A DNA stretch of 64,000 bases from an uncultured Senegalimassilia sp. (GCF_902464545.1 NZ_CABQJR010000002.1:59041-123040), one strand, 5' to 3'; positions 34,891 through 43,235 are shown, numbered from the stretch's first letter. Numbers and translations are program-made. The notes: generated by a model from the sequence alone, not told the origin.

Positions 34891-35438
34891 GCTGCGCCGC
34901 TCCCTTCTTTTCGTCCGATTCGGCCCTGCCCGGATGCAGGCCCGGCTTGCATTCGCTTGGATGCCGATCCGCGCGCGGCGGCCCCGGCGGAGCCGGCTTC
35001 ACGAAGGCGAAGCCGTCATCTCCGCCAAACCCGGTTTCCGCAGGGCCCTTCCCCGGGTTTTGCGGGGATGTCGTGTGGGCGGCGCAGCCGGGGCCTTCGC
35101 GCGCGACAGCCCCGCGGCGTCTGAGCGCTGCGAGCCCGTCCGGCTTGGAGGACGCGCATGGGATTCCCAAGGGGGCGTGCCCCTTGGGTGGGCGCATGGG
35201 GCATGCAGCCCCATGCGCGATGCGGCACCTTTCGGCGGGCTTTCCCGGCGGAAGGGCCAGGCGGCATTGCGGAGCCGGCGCAAGCGCGCCGGAAACCCGT
35301 GGCGGGAGGGGTGCAGGGGTCCGGGCTGCCCGGGAGCGCGAGGACGGGTCCCTCGCAGCCGAGGTGCCGCGGCGAGTTGGGAGCACGGAGGGGGAGGAGC
35401 CGCCGGCTGCGGCCCCTCCGGTCTTCGAGGGTCGGCCG
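34891..35438. other. 548-base non-coding stretch with two hairpins
   Basis: No convincing gene on either strand; the long open frames here are GC-rich artefacts with Arg/Pro/Ala composition. Two near-adjacent perfect hairpins are present: CCCAAGGGG/CCCCTTGGG (35166-35188) and GCGCATGGGGC/GCCCCATGCGC (35192-35218). They could mark a replication or partition site serving the parAB operon, but this is only positional inference. Confidence 0.45.
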
Positions 35439-35810
35439 CTACGCGATGGACTCCGCGAACGAGCCCAGCTTGTTGATGTGGTGCCTGAGCAGGGCCCTGC
35501 CGGCGTTGACGACGATCATGTCGATGCCGTCGAAGCGGACCGGGACGTCGCCCTCGGGGGTGTAGCCCTCCAGCCAAGTGGCCGCCAGCAGCTCGAACTG
35601 CTGGCGGGTGAGGTTCCCCTCGCTGAAGCCGCCCTCTTCGCGGTTGGCCGCGGTGACGTCGATGAAGACGATGGCGTCCTCGTCCATGGCCACCAGGTCC
35701 AGGCGGCCCGCCATGCCCTCGCAGCTCCAGTTTCGGTCCAAGACCTCGTAGCCCTTGCGCTCCACGAATCGGATGGCTGCCTCGACCGCGCGCTCGTGCA
35801 AGTTCTTCAT
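35439..35810 (-). CDS. YraN/UPF0102-like nuclease-fold protein
   Basis: A 123-residue protein with an AGGAGG ribosome site before ATG 35810. The layout is that of YraN (HERAVEAAIRFVERKGYEVLDRN, then AGRLDLVAMDEDAIVFIDV), a restriction-endonuclease-like fold. The usual GExDL...FVEVK pattern is changed to GRLDL...FIDVT, so the central Asp stays but the Lys and two Glu positions are altered. Catalysis may be lost or modified. It is the first gene of the minus-strand block at the right side of the ICE. Confidence 0.75.
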   Translation of the reverse strand: MKNLHERAVEAAIRFVERKGYEVLDRNWSCEGMAGRLDLVAMDEDAIVFIDVTAANREEGGFSEGNLTRQQFELLAATWLEGYTPEGDVPVRFDGIDMIVVNAGRALLRHHINKLGSFAESIA

Positions 35811-36174
35811 AAGTGACCTCCTGAGTCGTTTCCGGCCCGCCCCTTTGGCGTGCCTCGCGGCACGTGGGCCGCATGGGCCCGCGGCCGTGCAAGGGGGAAA
35901 GGAGAAGCCGACGGCAGGAGGCGCCGTTGCCCGAAGCCCGCAGGGCGGTTTGTTTTCCCCGGCGTCCCAGGGGGCGGCGGGGGAAAGAAATCGGAGAACG
36001 TCGACGGCCCTTGCGCGGTATGAGCGGGGACGTGCGAGCATGCGTGTTCGAGAGCACGGTGGCGGGTCGACGGCGACGGCGCGGGGTCGCCGGGCTTGCG
36101 TGCGCGGTTTCGGGGCGTGTTCGCGGTGCGCGGGGGCTCGGGGCTTAGAATGTACGCGAGCGGAAGGAGCGCGA
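35811..36174. other. Intergenic region between divergent genes
   Basis: No gene is supported in these 364 bases, which separate the minus-strand YraN-like gene from the plus-strand resolvase-like gene. It should hold promoters for both. A plus-strand -10-like TAGAAT is at 36146-36151. This is a possible right boundary of the ICE. Confidence 0.4.
36146..36151 (+). promoter_or_regulatory. -10-like box before the resolvase-like cassette
   Basis: TAGAAT lies 24 bases before the ATG at 36175, with GGAAGGAG as ribosome site in between. A clear -35 box is not visible in the GC-rich upstream sequence. Confidence 0.3.
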
Positions 36175-36681
36175 ATGAGGGTCGGTTACTGCAGGCCGCC
36201 AGCTGGCCATGGTCCGAATAAGCAACGAGAGGCGCTGGAGGCGGCTGACTGCGAGCTCGTGGTGGACGGCGGCATCGCATCGCTGTTGGGGTCGGTCGAT
36301 GCCGGCGACGTTGTCGTGGTCGCGTCGCTCGGGGCTCTGGGCTCCACCTCCGCGTCCGCGGTGAGGGCAGCGCTCGAGATCGGGGCGAAGGCCGCCGAGC
36401 TGGTCGTCCTCGACCAGGGCATCGACACGTCAAAGGAGGAGCACGGGGCGTTCTTCCGGCATGCCGCCGCCATCATGGGCGTCGATGAGGACCGGAAAGG
36501 ATCTCGGGCGAAGCCCGGGCACACAGGCGGCAAGTCGAAGGTCGACCCCAGCGCCCTGGCCAACGCCATCGGCATGTATCAGAGCGGCGAGCACAAGCTG
36601 TCCGAGATCACCGCTGCCACCGGCATCAGCCGTAGCACGCTGTACCGCAACCTGCCGAAGGGCGGCGGCGGCGATGGTTAG
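36175..36681 (+). CDS. Resolvase/invertase-like protein lacking the catalytic serine
   Basis: A 168-residue protein with the resolvase fold (MRVGYCRPP, then GDVVVVASLGALG, then LVVLDQGIDTS) and a C-terminal resolvase-type helix-turn-helix (LSEITAATGISRSTLYRNL). The nucleophile motif YxRxS is Y5-C-R-P-P9, so the Ser is replaced by Pro, and the DRLGRS motif is GALGST. It should bind DNA but not cut it. It lies 12 bases before the first IstA-like gene, so it is probably a regulator or DNA-binding partner of that cassette. The HTH and frame are well preserved, which argues against random decay. Confidence 0.8.
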   Translation: MRVGYCRPPAGHGPNKQREALEAADCELVVDGGIASLLGSVDAGDVVVVASLGALGSTSASAVRAALEIGAKAAELVVLDQGIDTSKEEHGAFFRHAAAIMGVDEDRKGSRAKPGHTGGKSKVDPSALANAIGMYQSGEHKLSEITAATGISRSTLYRNLPKGGGGDG

Positions 36682-36693
36682 CTGCTCGGGGGC

Positions 36694-38001
36694 GTGAAGG
36701 CGAAGGCTCCCGCAAGCCTCCAACCGAATAACTGCAAGATCGTGAGCGCCCAGGGATGCCGGCGCTTCTGCGCCCTGCCAAACTACGAGCACTTCGCAAA
36801 GCGCATGGGCGACCAGCGCGGATGGCGGCTGCAGTACGCATATTCCGAGTACGTGGCCGCGTGCCGCGAAGCCGGCGAGAGGCCGTACGCGTACTCGAGC
36901 TTCTGCGCGGGCCTGCGCGGATGGCGGCGTGAGATGGGGGCCGCCGGGATTCCCGAGTGGTACCCGGGCGAGTACATGAGAACCTACTGGTCAAGGGGGT
37001 CGGCGCAGATCGCCGGCGAGCAGGCGGCGTTCCCGGTGTTCGTCGCAGCGATGGCCTACAGCGACGCCACGTTCCTATACAGGGCTGACGACATGGGGAC
37101 CAAGAGCTGGATGGCCTGTTGCCAGCGGGCATTCAGGTCGCTCGGCGGCGTGCCGTACGTGACCGACTGCGCGCAGTGCAAGGTCTCGGTCACGGCACGC
37201 AGCACGATCGAGGCGTTCGCCCGGCATTATCGGACGGTGCTCTACGGCGCCAGGCCGAAGACTGCGAAGGGAGCGGAGGGCGCCGGGAAGCCGCTGGACG
37301 CGAGGACCGTCTCGTACGTCGCAAGGAAGGTGATCGAGGATGTCGCGGGCATGGATTTCGCGAGCTTCGAGGACCTCGATGCCTACGTCGAGGGGAAGCT
37401 GGTGGCGTACAACGCCATAGGGTCGGAGGGCGGGCCGGCCCGCTGGACGCTGTTCAAGGAGCGGGAGCTGCCGCAGATGCTGGAGCTTCCGTCGGAGGAT
37501 GCCGATTTCGCCACGTGGTCGACGCGCGCCGTTCGGGACGACTACCACTTCGTGGTCGACGGCGTGCGCTATTCGGTGCCATGGCGCTGCTCGAATGAGG
37601 AAGTGCGCGTCAGCTGGACCGACGGCGAGGTGTGCTCGTACCTCAACGGGGAGCTGGTCGCTCGGCACGAGCGCATGACCGAGATGCGGGGGCGGTGCAC
37701 GGTGACCGACCCCGCGCACAGGCCGCCCGGGCACCGTTGGTTCGCAAAAAGGATGGACGACAGGTTCCTGGCGCTCGCTAGGGAGGAGGGCCCCAATGTG
37801 GTGCGCGTCATGAAGCGCGTGCTCTCCGCCTGCAAGAAGGAAGGCAAGGGGTTCCGCGCCTGCAAGGAGTTGATCGACTTGAGGAAGACGCCGTCGGTTG
37901 CCGGGGCCACTTTGGACGAGGCATGCCGCGCGGTCTTGGACGGCGGCGGGGAAATTGGCGTTGCCGAGGTCATGGAGAAGCTGGCCGGTGATGCCGAATG
38001 A
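36694..38001 (+). CDS. IstA-like transposase relative with incomplete catalytic triad
   Basis: A 435-residue protein starting at GTG. The central part resembles an IS21 IstA integrase core (AFPVFVAAMAYSDATFLY, then QRAFRSLGGVPYVTDCAQCK), and the C-terminal part resembles the beta-barrel that follows it (VDGVRYSVPWRCSNEEVRVS). The segment that should carry the first Asp (VDWxG) reads GSAQIAGEQAAFP, so the first catalytic residue is missing; an Asp (VTDCA) is retained at the second position. It is likely inactive as a nuclease alone. The stop overlaps the next gene's start as ATGA, so the two IstA-type proteins are made together and may form a mixed complex. Confidence 0.7.
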   Translation: MKAKAPASLQPNNCKIVSAQGCRRFCALPNYEHFAKRMGDQRGWRLQYAYSEYVAACREAGERPYAYSSFCAGLRGWRREMGAAGIPEWYPGEYMRTYWSRGSAQIAGEQAAFPVFVAAMAYSDATFLYRADDMGTKSWMACCQRAFRSLGGVPYVTDCAQCKVSVTARSTIEAFARHYRTVLYGARPKTAKGAEGAGKPLDARTVSYVARKVIEDVAGMDFASFEDLDAYVEGKLVAYNAIGSEGGPARWTLFKERELPQMLELPSEDADFATWSTRAVRDDYHFVVDGVRYSVPWRCSNEEVRVSWTDGEVCSYLNGELVARHERMTEMRGRCTVTDPAHRPPGHRWFAKRMDDRFLALAREEGPNVVRVMKRVLSACKKEGKGFRACKELIDLRKTPSVAGATLDEACRAVLDGGGEIGVAEVMEKLAGDAE

Positions 38002-41000
38002 GCGCGCTGCCCTACAGGGAGATCATCGAGCTGCGCTCGGTGGGGCTCAGCTTCGAGAAGGTCGCCTTCCTCTGCGGCTGCAGCGCCACGAAGGCGTCCT
38101 CCATTTCGAGACGAGCCGCCGAGCTGGGTCTGGGCTGGCCCGTGCCGGTGGAGCTCAGCGACGACGAGCTGGCCAGGCTGGTTGACCCCCACGACGCGGC
38201 GCGCTGCAACCCCGTCGACCTGGAGGGTATCCAAGGCCGTGCTGGGCGCAGACTGGACGTGGACGACGTCGAGGAGGCATATGCGACGTACGTCGCCCTT
38301 TCCGTGGACAGGCCGCCCTATGTCTTTGCGACGTTTCGCGAGAGGTTCGTGCAGCTGGTCAAAGCCCGGGCGAGGGGCGCGAAGATGCTCGTCAATTGGC
38401 ATCCCGGCGAGGAGGTGCAGGTGGATTGGGCCGGCAGGAAGCTCAGCCTGTACGGCGCCGGCGAGGAGGTGACGCCGGTGTCGCTGTTCGTGGCCACGCT
38501 GCCTTACAGCGACAAGACCTTCGTGCGCGCGAGCCTGGAGATGGGCATGCAGTCGTGGCTTGAGCACCACAAGGCGATGTTCGCGTACTTCGGCGGCGCG
38601 CCGCTCTTCGTCGCGCCGGACAACCTCGCAACGGGAGTGGTGTTCGACGAGAATCGCGAGCGCTCGATCCACCCGCGCTACCAGGAGCTGGCGGATTACT
38701 ACGGCGCCATGGTCCTGCCCGCGCGGGTCCGCACGCCCACCGACAAGGCGGCCGTGGAGAGCCATGTGCGCATCATGGCCAACAGCATCGCCGGCGTGCT
38801 GGAGCAGATGCGGTTCACGAGCCTCGGCCAGCTCAATCTGGCCATCGCCGAGCTGCTGAAGGTCTACAACGACCGGCCCGTCGTGGCATTCAAGGGGCGC
38901 AGCAGGAACGAGATTTTCGAGTCGGAGGAGCGCGAATGCCTGCAGCCGCTGCCGGAGACCGAGTTCGCGCCCGTCACCTGGAGAAAGGTCGGCGTCTCCT
39001 TCGACGGCGTGGTGAGGGTGCGCGGCAACTTCTACGGCGTGCCGCCGCGCTATGCCGAGCGCAAGGTCGCCGTGCGCATCGCCGAGGACGCTATCGAGAT
39101 CTACACCGCCGACAGGCGGCAGTGCATCGCAAGGCATCCGCGCAGGGAGGACGGCGCCGAGACGTTCGAGGGGCTGCCGGGCGTGCACCCCGACCGGTTC
39201 AAGCCGCTCGACGTCTGGTGCGAGGAGCATCGCCGCACGCGGATCCTGGAGCAATGGGACTACGATGCCAACGGCGGCAAGGGCCCGCACGACTGCGTCT
39301 GCCGCTCTGGCAGGCCAGTCCATTGGAGATGCCCCGACTGCGGGTTCAAGTGGGTGGAGGCGCCCGCCAGGAGAACGGGCCGCTCCTTTGACGACTGCCT
39401 GGCCTGCGCGGACGTCGCGTTGGTCCCGGGCAAGAACGATCTTGCCACGGTGAGGCCGGACATCGCCGAGGAGTGGCATCCGACGAGGAACCCGCTGCCC
39501 GCGAGCGCGGTCTTCCCCGACTTCAAGCAGCAGGTGTGGTGGCTCGGCAGGTGCGGTCACGAGTGGCGGGCGCCGATTGCCAAAAGGGTCAACAGCCGAG
39601 ACGGCGCCCTCTGCCCGTACTGCTCCGGCAGGAAGGCCCTCAAGGGATTCAACGACGTCGCGACGCTGTGCCCCGAGCTCGCCGCGCTGTGGCATCCCGT
39701 GAAGAACCGGAACCTGACGCCCGACGCGGTGAGCATCGCGAGTCACCGCGAGGTTTATCTGTGGGACGGCGTGATGACGCGCATCTGGAGGCAGAATCCC
39801 CGAAAGTGGCTGGAAGAGCACGGCCGGGCCGAACTGCTGGCCCCCTTTGATTCGCTGGTGGAGGAGGCCCGGGTGCTGGATGCCGCCGATGGGCGCGCGG
39901 GCTACGCCCTCGGGCACGGCAAGTCCAGCGTCAAGTGGTCGCGCTTTCTGAGGGAGGCGGAGCTCAACGTCAGCTTCGAGGAATGGTGCTTGCGGTTCGG
40001 GCATGCGGATTTGCTGGCGCAATGGGACGAGGAGCGGAATGGGCCCCTCAAGCCGTCCGACGTCTCGCGCTGCGATTCCGCCCGAGTGTGGTGGCGCGGC
40101 GAGTGCGGCCACAGTTGGCAGCTGTCCGTGAGGACGAGGGCGTTCAACGACGCTGGATGCCCGTACTGCGGCAGGAGGCTGACGCTGGAGGGCTTCAATA
40201 GCGCCGAGTGCCTGGACGCGGGCATCTTGCACCTCTGGCATCCCACCAAGAACGGCGACCTGAGGCCTTCGCAGGTCTCCGACCGCACGGCCAAGAGGAT
40301 CTGGCTGCAATGCCCGACGTGCGGGTACGAATGGCGCGAGAGCCTGCGGGGGACTCGCAAAGAGAGCCGCAAGTGCCCGTCGTGCCATGGGGGAAGGGGA
40401 CACTATCTCGCCAAGGGCAGCAACGACCTCGGGTCAAAGAGGCCGGACGTTGCCAGGCAGCTCGACCCCGAGCTGAACGGCGGCCTGCGCGCCGAGGACC
40501 TCCACGCCCACGCAGGCGCCATGGTGCGGTGGCGCGGATCGTGCGGCCACGTCTGGCGCGAGAAGGTGAGCATACGCTCCATGCGCGTCGACGACAGCTG
40601 CCCGTACTGCAAGAACCGCAAGCTGCTGCGCGGCTTCAACGACCTGGCTACTACGCATCCCGAGCTCGTGGCTGAATGGGATTTCGGGCGCAACGGCGAC
40701 CTGGGGCCCGACGGCGTGAGGTTCAACGCGACTAAGCAGGTCTGGTGGAGGGGAGGCTGCGGTCATGAATGGCAGATGTCACCGCGCCAGCGGGCCGCCG
40801 AGGGGCTGGGCTGCCCGTACTGCTCGGGCCATCGCGTACTCGCCGGTTTCAATGACCTCGCGAGCCAGCATCCCGAGCTTCTGGCTGAGTGGGATTGGGA
40901 GCGCAACGGCGACCTGAGGCCCGACGGCATCGTCTCCGGCAGTGCGAGGAGGGTCTGGTGGAGATGCGGGCATGGGCATGCATGGCGGATATCCGCCTAC

Positions 41001-41519
41001 AACAGGACCGGCGGTGCTGACCGCGGTTGCCCCTACTGCGGCGACCGCAAGGTGCTGAAAGGCTACAACGACCTGCGGACGACGCATCCCAAGATCGCGA
41101 GGGAGTGGAACAAGGAGCGCAACGGCGACCTGAAGCCGACCGACGTGATCGCCAACTCCAACAAGCGCGTCTGGTGGAAGTGCAAGGAGGGCCACGAGTG
41201 GTCCGGCCTCATAGCGAACCGAGCGCGCAAGGGCAAGGCGGACCCGGGCTGCCCGTACTGCTCGGGGCGCAAGGTGCTCGCCGGCTACAACGACCTGGCC
41301 ACCACGCATCCCGGCATAGCGGCGATGTGGCACCCGCGCATGAACAGGCGCTTGAAGCCCGCCGGCGTGCAGGCCATAAGCCGCAAGCCCGCATGGTGGC
41401 GCGGCGAGTGCGGCCACGTCTACCAGATGGCCGTCCGCGACAGGGTGAGGGCCAGGCCGGGCTACTGCCCGTACTGCTCGGGGAGGAAGAGGCCCGAGAG
41501 GCCGATAAGGCTCGACTAG
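37998..41519 (+). CDS. IS21 IstA-type integrase fused to an array of nine zinc ribbons
   Basis: A 1173-residue protein. Residues 1-45 are an HTH start (YREIIELRSVGLSFEKVAFL). The integrase core has all three acids: Asp143 (VQVDWAG), Asp208 (APDNLATG) and Glu254 (TDKAAVESH). A Mu-type beta-barrel follows to about residue 400 (VRGNFYGVPPRYAE). From about residue 440 to the end comes a run of DUF4379-like zinc ribbons with the pattern WWRxxCGHxW...CPYCxGRK, joined by a conserved linker (GYNDLATTHPxxAAxW). Normal IstA proteins are about 400-520 residues and lack such a tail. No IstB gene follows. The array may choose the nucleic-acid target. This is the most unusual protein in the window. Confidence 0.85.
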   Translation: MSALPYREIIELRSVGLSFEKVAFLCGCSATKASSISRRAAELGLGWPVPVELSDDELARLVDPHDAARCNPVDLEGIQGRAGRRLDVDDVEEAYATYVALSVDRPPYVFATFRERFVQLVKARARGAKMLVNWHPGEEVQVDWAGRKLSLYGAGEEVTPVSLFVATLPYSDKTFVRASLEMGMQSWLEHHKAMFAYFGGAPLFVAPDNLATGVVFDENRERSIHPRYQELADYYGAMVLPARVRTPTDKAAVESHVRIMANSIAGVLEQMRFTSLGQLNLAIAELLKVYNDRPVVAFKGRSRNEIFESEERECLQPLPETEFAPVTWRKVGVSFDGVVRVRGNFYGVPPRYAERKVAVRIAEDAIEIYTADRRQCIARHPRREDGAETFEGLPGVHPDRFKPLDVWCEEHRRTRILEQWDYDANGGKGPHDCVCRSGRPVHWRCPDCGFKWVEAPARRTGRSFDDCLACADVALVPGKNDLATVRPDIAEEWHPTRNPLPASAVFPDFKQQVWWLGRCGHEWRAPIAKRVNSRDGALCPYCSGRKALKGFNDVATLCPELAALWHPVKNRNLTPDAVSIASHREVYLWDGVMTRIWRQNPRKWLEEHGRAELLAPFDSLVEEARVLDAADGRAGYALGHGKSSVKWSRFLREAELNVSFEEWCLRFGHADLLAQWDEERNGPLKPSDVSRCDSARVWWRGECGHSWQLSVRTRAFNDAGCPYCGRRLTLEGFNSAECLDAGILHLWHPTKNGDLRPSQVSDRTAKRIWLQCPTCGYEWRESLRGTRKESRKCPSCHGGRGHYLAKGSNDLGSKRPDVARQLDPELNGGLRAEDLHAHAGAMVRWRGSCGHVWREKVSIRSMRVDDSCPYCKNRKLLRGFNDLATTHPELVAEWDFGRNGDLGPDGVRFNATKQVWWRGGCGHEWQMSPRQRAAEGLGCPYCSGHRVLAGFNDLASQHPELLAEWDWERNGDLRPDGIVSGSARRVWWRCGHGHAWRISAYNRTGGADRGCPYCGDRKVLKGYNDLRTTHPKIAREWNKERNGDLKPTDVIANSNKRVWWKCKEGHEWSGLIANRARKGKADPGCPYCSGRKVLAGYNDLATTHPGIAAMWHPRMNRRLKPAGVQAISRKPAWWRGECGHVYQMAVRDRVRARPGYCPYCSGRKRPERPIRLD
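39327..41496 (+). repeat. Nine-unit zinc-ribbon repeat array in the IstA fusion
   Basis: Cys-pair ribbons begin near 39327, 39537, 40087, 40300, 40525, 40741, 40954, 41170 and 41392. The last five are spaced 213-222 bases, about 72 residues. Between the second and third ribbons lies an insertion of about 110 residues (39750-40080) with no Cys pairs (WSRFLREAELNVSFEEWCLR region). Linkers repeat NDLATTHPELVAEWDxxRNGDL. Side chains around the ribbon differ between units, as in modular nucleic-acid readers. Confidence 0.85.
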
Positions 41520-41923
41520 CCCTCGACCCTTCGGCGAGGAAGGAATGGGGGAGGCGGGTCGGTGCCTCCTGCCTAATTAGCCAGATGCGAGGAGTTGTTA
41601 ATGCGCGGGTTGATAAAGCATGCATTTCTTCAATGCAGATAGCGAGGTTCGGCACCTCATTGGCTGATGCTTGGGTTGAACTCGATTCCGCCATTAAGCT
41701 TGCTGCTGTCACCAAACATGCACGCTCGATTCTCCATTGTGATAGGGCGAGGCTATTTATCTCTTCATTAACGGGGAGACTTGGTTATAGCGATTGAATT
41801 GAAGATTGAGTCTTTTTTGCTGAAACGGCAAAAAAGATGATCTGCTGATAGGTGTTGTCGTATGTAGGTTTAGTCAATTGCGTTCTGTCTTTAGGCGGAA
41901 TATCCGCTGTCACCTAAAGCCCA
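41520..41923. other. 404-base intergenic stretch with an A/T-rich hairpin terminator
   Basis: No gene is supported. TCTTTTTTGC (41811-41820) pairs with GCAAAAAAGA (41828-41837), a bidirectional terminator-like hairpin. Base composition falls here compared with the zinc-ribbon gene, and the truncated IS110 begins at the right edge, so the stretch is a junction between elements. Confidence 0.5.
41811..41837. terminator. Bidirectional A/T-rich hairpin
   Basis: A 10-base perfect stem with loop TGAAACG and T or A runs inside both arms. It could end transcripts coming from the zinc-ribbon gene and from the IS110 gene. Confidence 0.55.
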
Positions 41924-42781
41924 CTAGCCATTTGTGCATGGCAATCGACTGGAGCGACTGGTGAGCAGGCATCGGTAGGTCTCGTCGCGCTCGAGCAGGG
42001 CGGATATCTCTGCCGTGGCGGCCTGGAGCTCGGCCGCGTTCTCGGCGATCCTCCGCGCCAAGAGCCTCACCGTGCGGTCCTCGGCGGCGATCGCGGCCGC
42101 GTCCGGCCTGGTGGACGACCCCACGGACCCGACGAGCGCGTCCACCTTGCCGCGCCGCGCGCCGCGGGCGAGGGCCGCCGCCCTTCGGCGCCCGGCGTCG
42201 GCCACCGACCACGGCCCGCCGAGGACGGCCATGAGCCGCAGCTCGGAGACGTCGGACAGGTCGACCAGCGATTCGAACTCGGGGCACGACTCCAGCAGGA
42301 TGTTGCGCAGCCTGTTTTTGCACCTGGTATTCTCGCAGGTCAGGAAGTCCCTTTGCGCCGCGAGCGCCCTCGCCGCGGCGATCGCGGGGTCGGGATGGGG
42401 GACCGGCAGCAGCGCGTCCGGGATGCCGAGCGCGGTCTTCGCGATGACCATCGCGTCGCGCTCGTCGGTCTTGGCGTCGCCGCCGAACAGCCTGGCGGCC
42501 TCGTGGGCGGCCAGGCCCGGCAGGTACGCCGACGGCATTCCCGCCGCCCGCGCGCGGGAGAGCGCGAGCGCGCCGATGTTGCGGACCTGGTCGACGACGA
42601 CGAGGGCTCCGGGGAATTCGGCGAAAAGCGAGTCGAGGGCGTTTTCCCTGTTGGCTACGGGCTTGCTCGCGAGCACCTCGCCGTCGCGCGTCGCGACGCA
42701 CGCCCAGTGCGACGACTTCCCGACGTCGAGCCCTATGACGATTTCCGGCCTTCTCGGTGGTGCCATGGTGGTATCCTCCAA
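41924..42781 (-). pseudogene. IS110 family transposase, C-terminally truncated
   Basis: 285 residues remain. The DEDD RuvC-like domain is present (VIGLDVGKSSHWACVA, VVVDQVRN, KTDERDAMVIAK). The helical linker runs to DETYRCLLTS, where a full-length protein continues into its second domain with the catalytic Ser. Here the reading frame diverges to RSSRLPCTNG and stops. The element is therefore cut near 41965 and should be unable to move alone. The family usually has about 400 residues. The upstream (5') side appears retained. Confidence 0.85.
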
Positions 42782-43080
42782 TCGTCAGGCCGATCGGAAG
42801 CCCTCCCTGCGACACCCACATTACCTGGCCGTGGCGCCCGCGCCCGGCAGTTTCCCATCAGTCGTCCGGGGCGGCGAGCGCCTCCGGTGGCAACACCCCC
42901 TCCGGGCCCTCTTCGGGGCAGGGGCGGACGGCCATCCGGAGGCGCCCGATCGGCGGCCCCTCGGGGCTTGCCCGTATCGTAGGCAGTGCGCCGAATGCTC
43001 GCCACCGAAGTTCATCGGTGGCTTATCTCGGACTGTAATGGGGTCGAACGCGCGCTTCCGCGCCAGGTCGTGCTAGAATG
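42782..43080 (-). ncRNA. Possible IS110 bridge-RNA/left-end region
   Basis: IS110-group elements carry a structured bridge RNA in the non-coding end upstream of the transposase. Upstream of this minus-strand gene lies about 300 bases without a gene. It contains a perfect 10-base inverted repeat, GCGCCTCCGG (42878-42887) with CCGGAGGCGC (42936-42945), enclosing a smaller GC-rich hairpin. This fits one stem-loop of a bridge RNA. Boundaries and loops cannot be set without relatives, so this is a proposal. Confidence 0.35.
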
Positions 43081-43235
43081 CGGCCATCCGCAGCGCCGAA
43101 CGCGCCACGAATCTCATCGCCGCGGCGAGGTTCCCGGCCGACTTTTCTCGCAAAACCTAACTCGCACAGCAACAGGTGGCCAAGGTGGCCGGCTATAATG
43201 CGAAGCAACAAGGCAGGGAAGGCGGGTCGCAGAAC

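Larger units (their letters stand above)
5041..41519. mobile_element. Putative integrative and conjugative element, Tn1549/CTn-like
   Basis: The span contains large serine recombinases, HTH initiator, DnaC-like ATPase, PcfB, VirD4, Maff2, PrgI, VirB4, NlpC/P60 enzyme, VirB6, VaFE adhesin, sortase B, ArdC, relaxase, MobC and ParAB. This gene set is characteristic of Tn1549-type conjugative transposons of Firmicutes and Actinobacteria. The left boundary is placed after the flippase terminator. The right boundary is uncertain: it may lie near 35.8-36.1 kb, with the IstA cassette a separate insertion, or after that cassette. No direct repeats marking attL and attR could be identified by eye. Confidence 0.6.

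Noticed and set aside
34947..35816. Plus-strand frame opposite the YraN-like gene
   Set aside because: It runs through a non-coding hairpin region and then antisense to a gene with a good ribosome site and family pattern.
37569..40403. Long minus-strand open frame opposite the IstA-zinc-ribbon gene
   Set aside because: It has no recognisable domain and mirrors the codon bias of the plus-strand gene, whose catalytic and zinc motifs are unambiguous.
39327..41496. CRISPR array or simple tandem DNA repeat
   Set aside because: The periodicity of about 216 bases is at protein level within a coding frame; the DNA units are diverged and have no short identical repeats with spacers. No CRISPR array was seen anywhere in the window.
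5041..41923. Direct repeats marking attL and attR of the ICE
   Set aside because: Reading both flanks by eye gave no convincing repeated core; the boundaries are left open.
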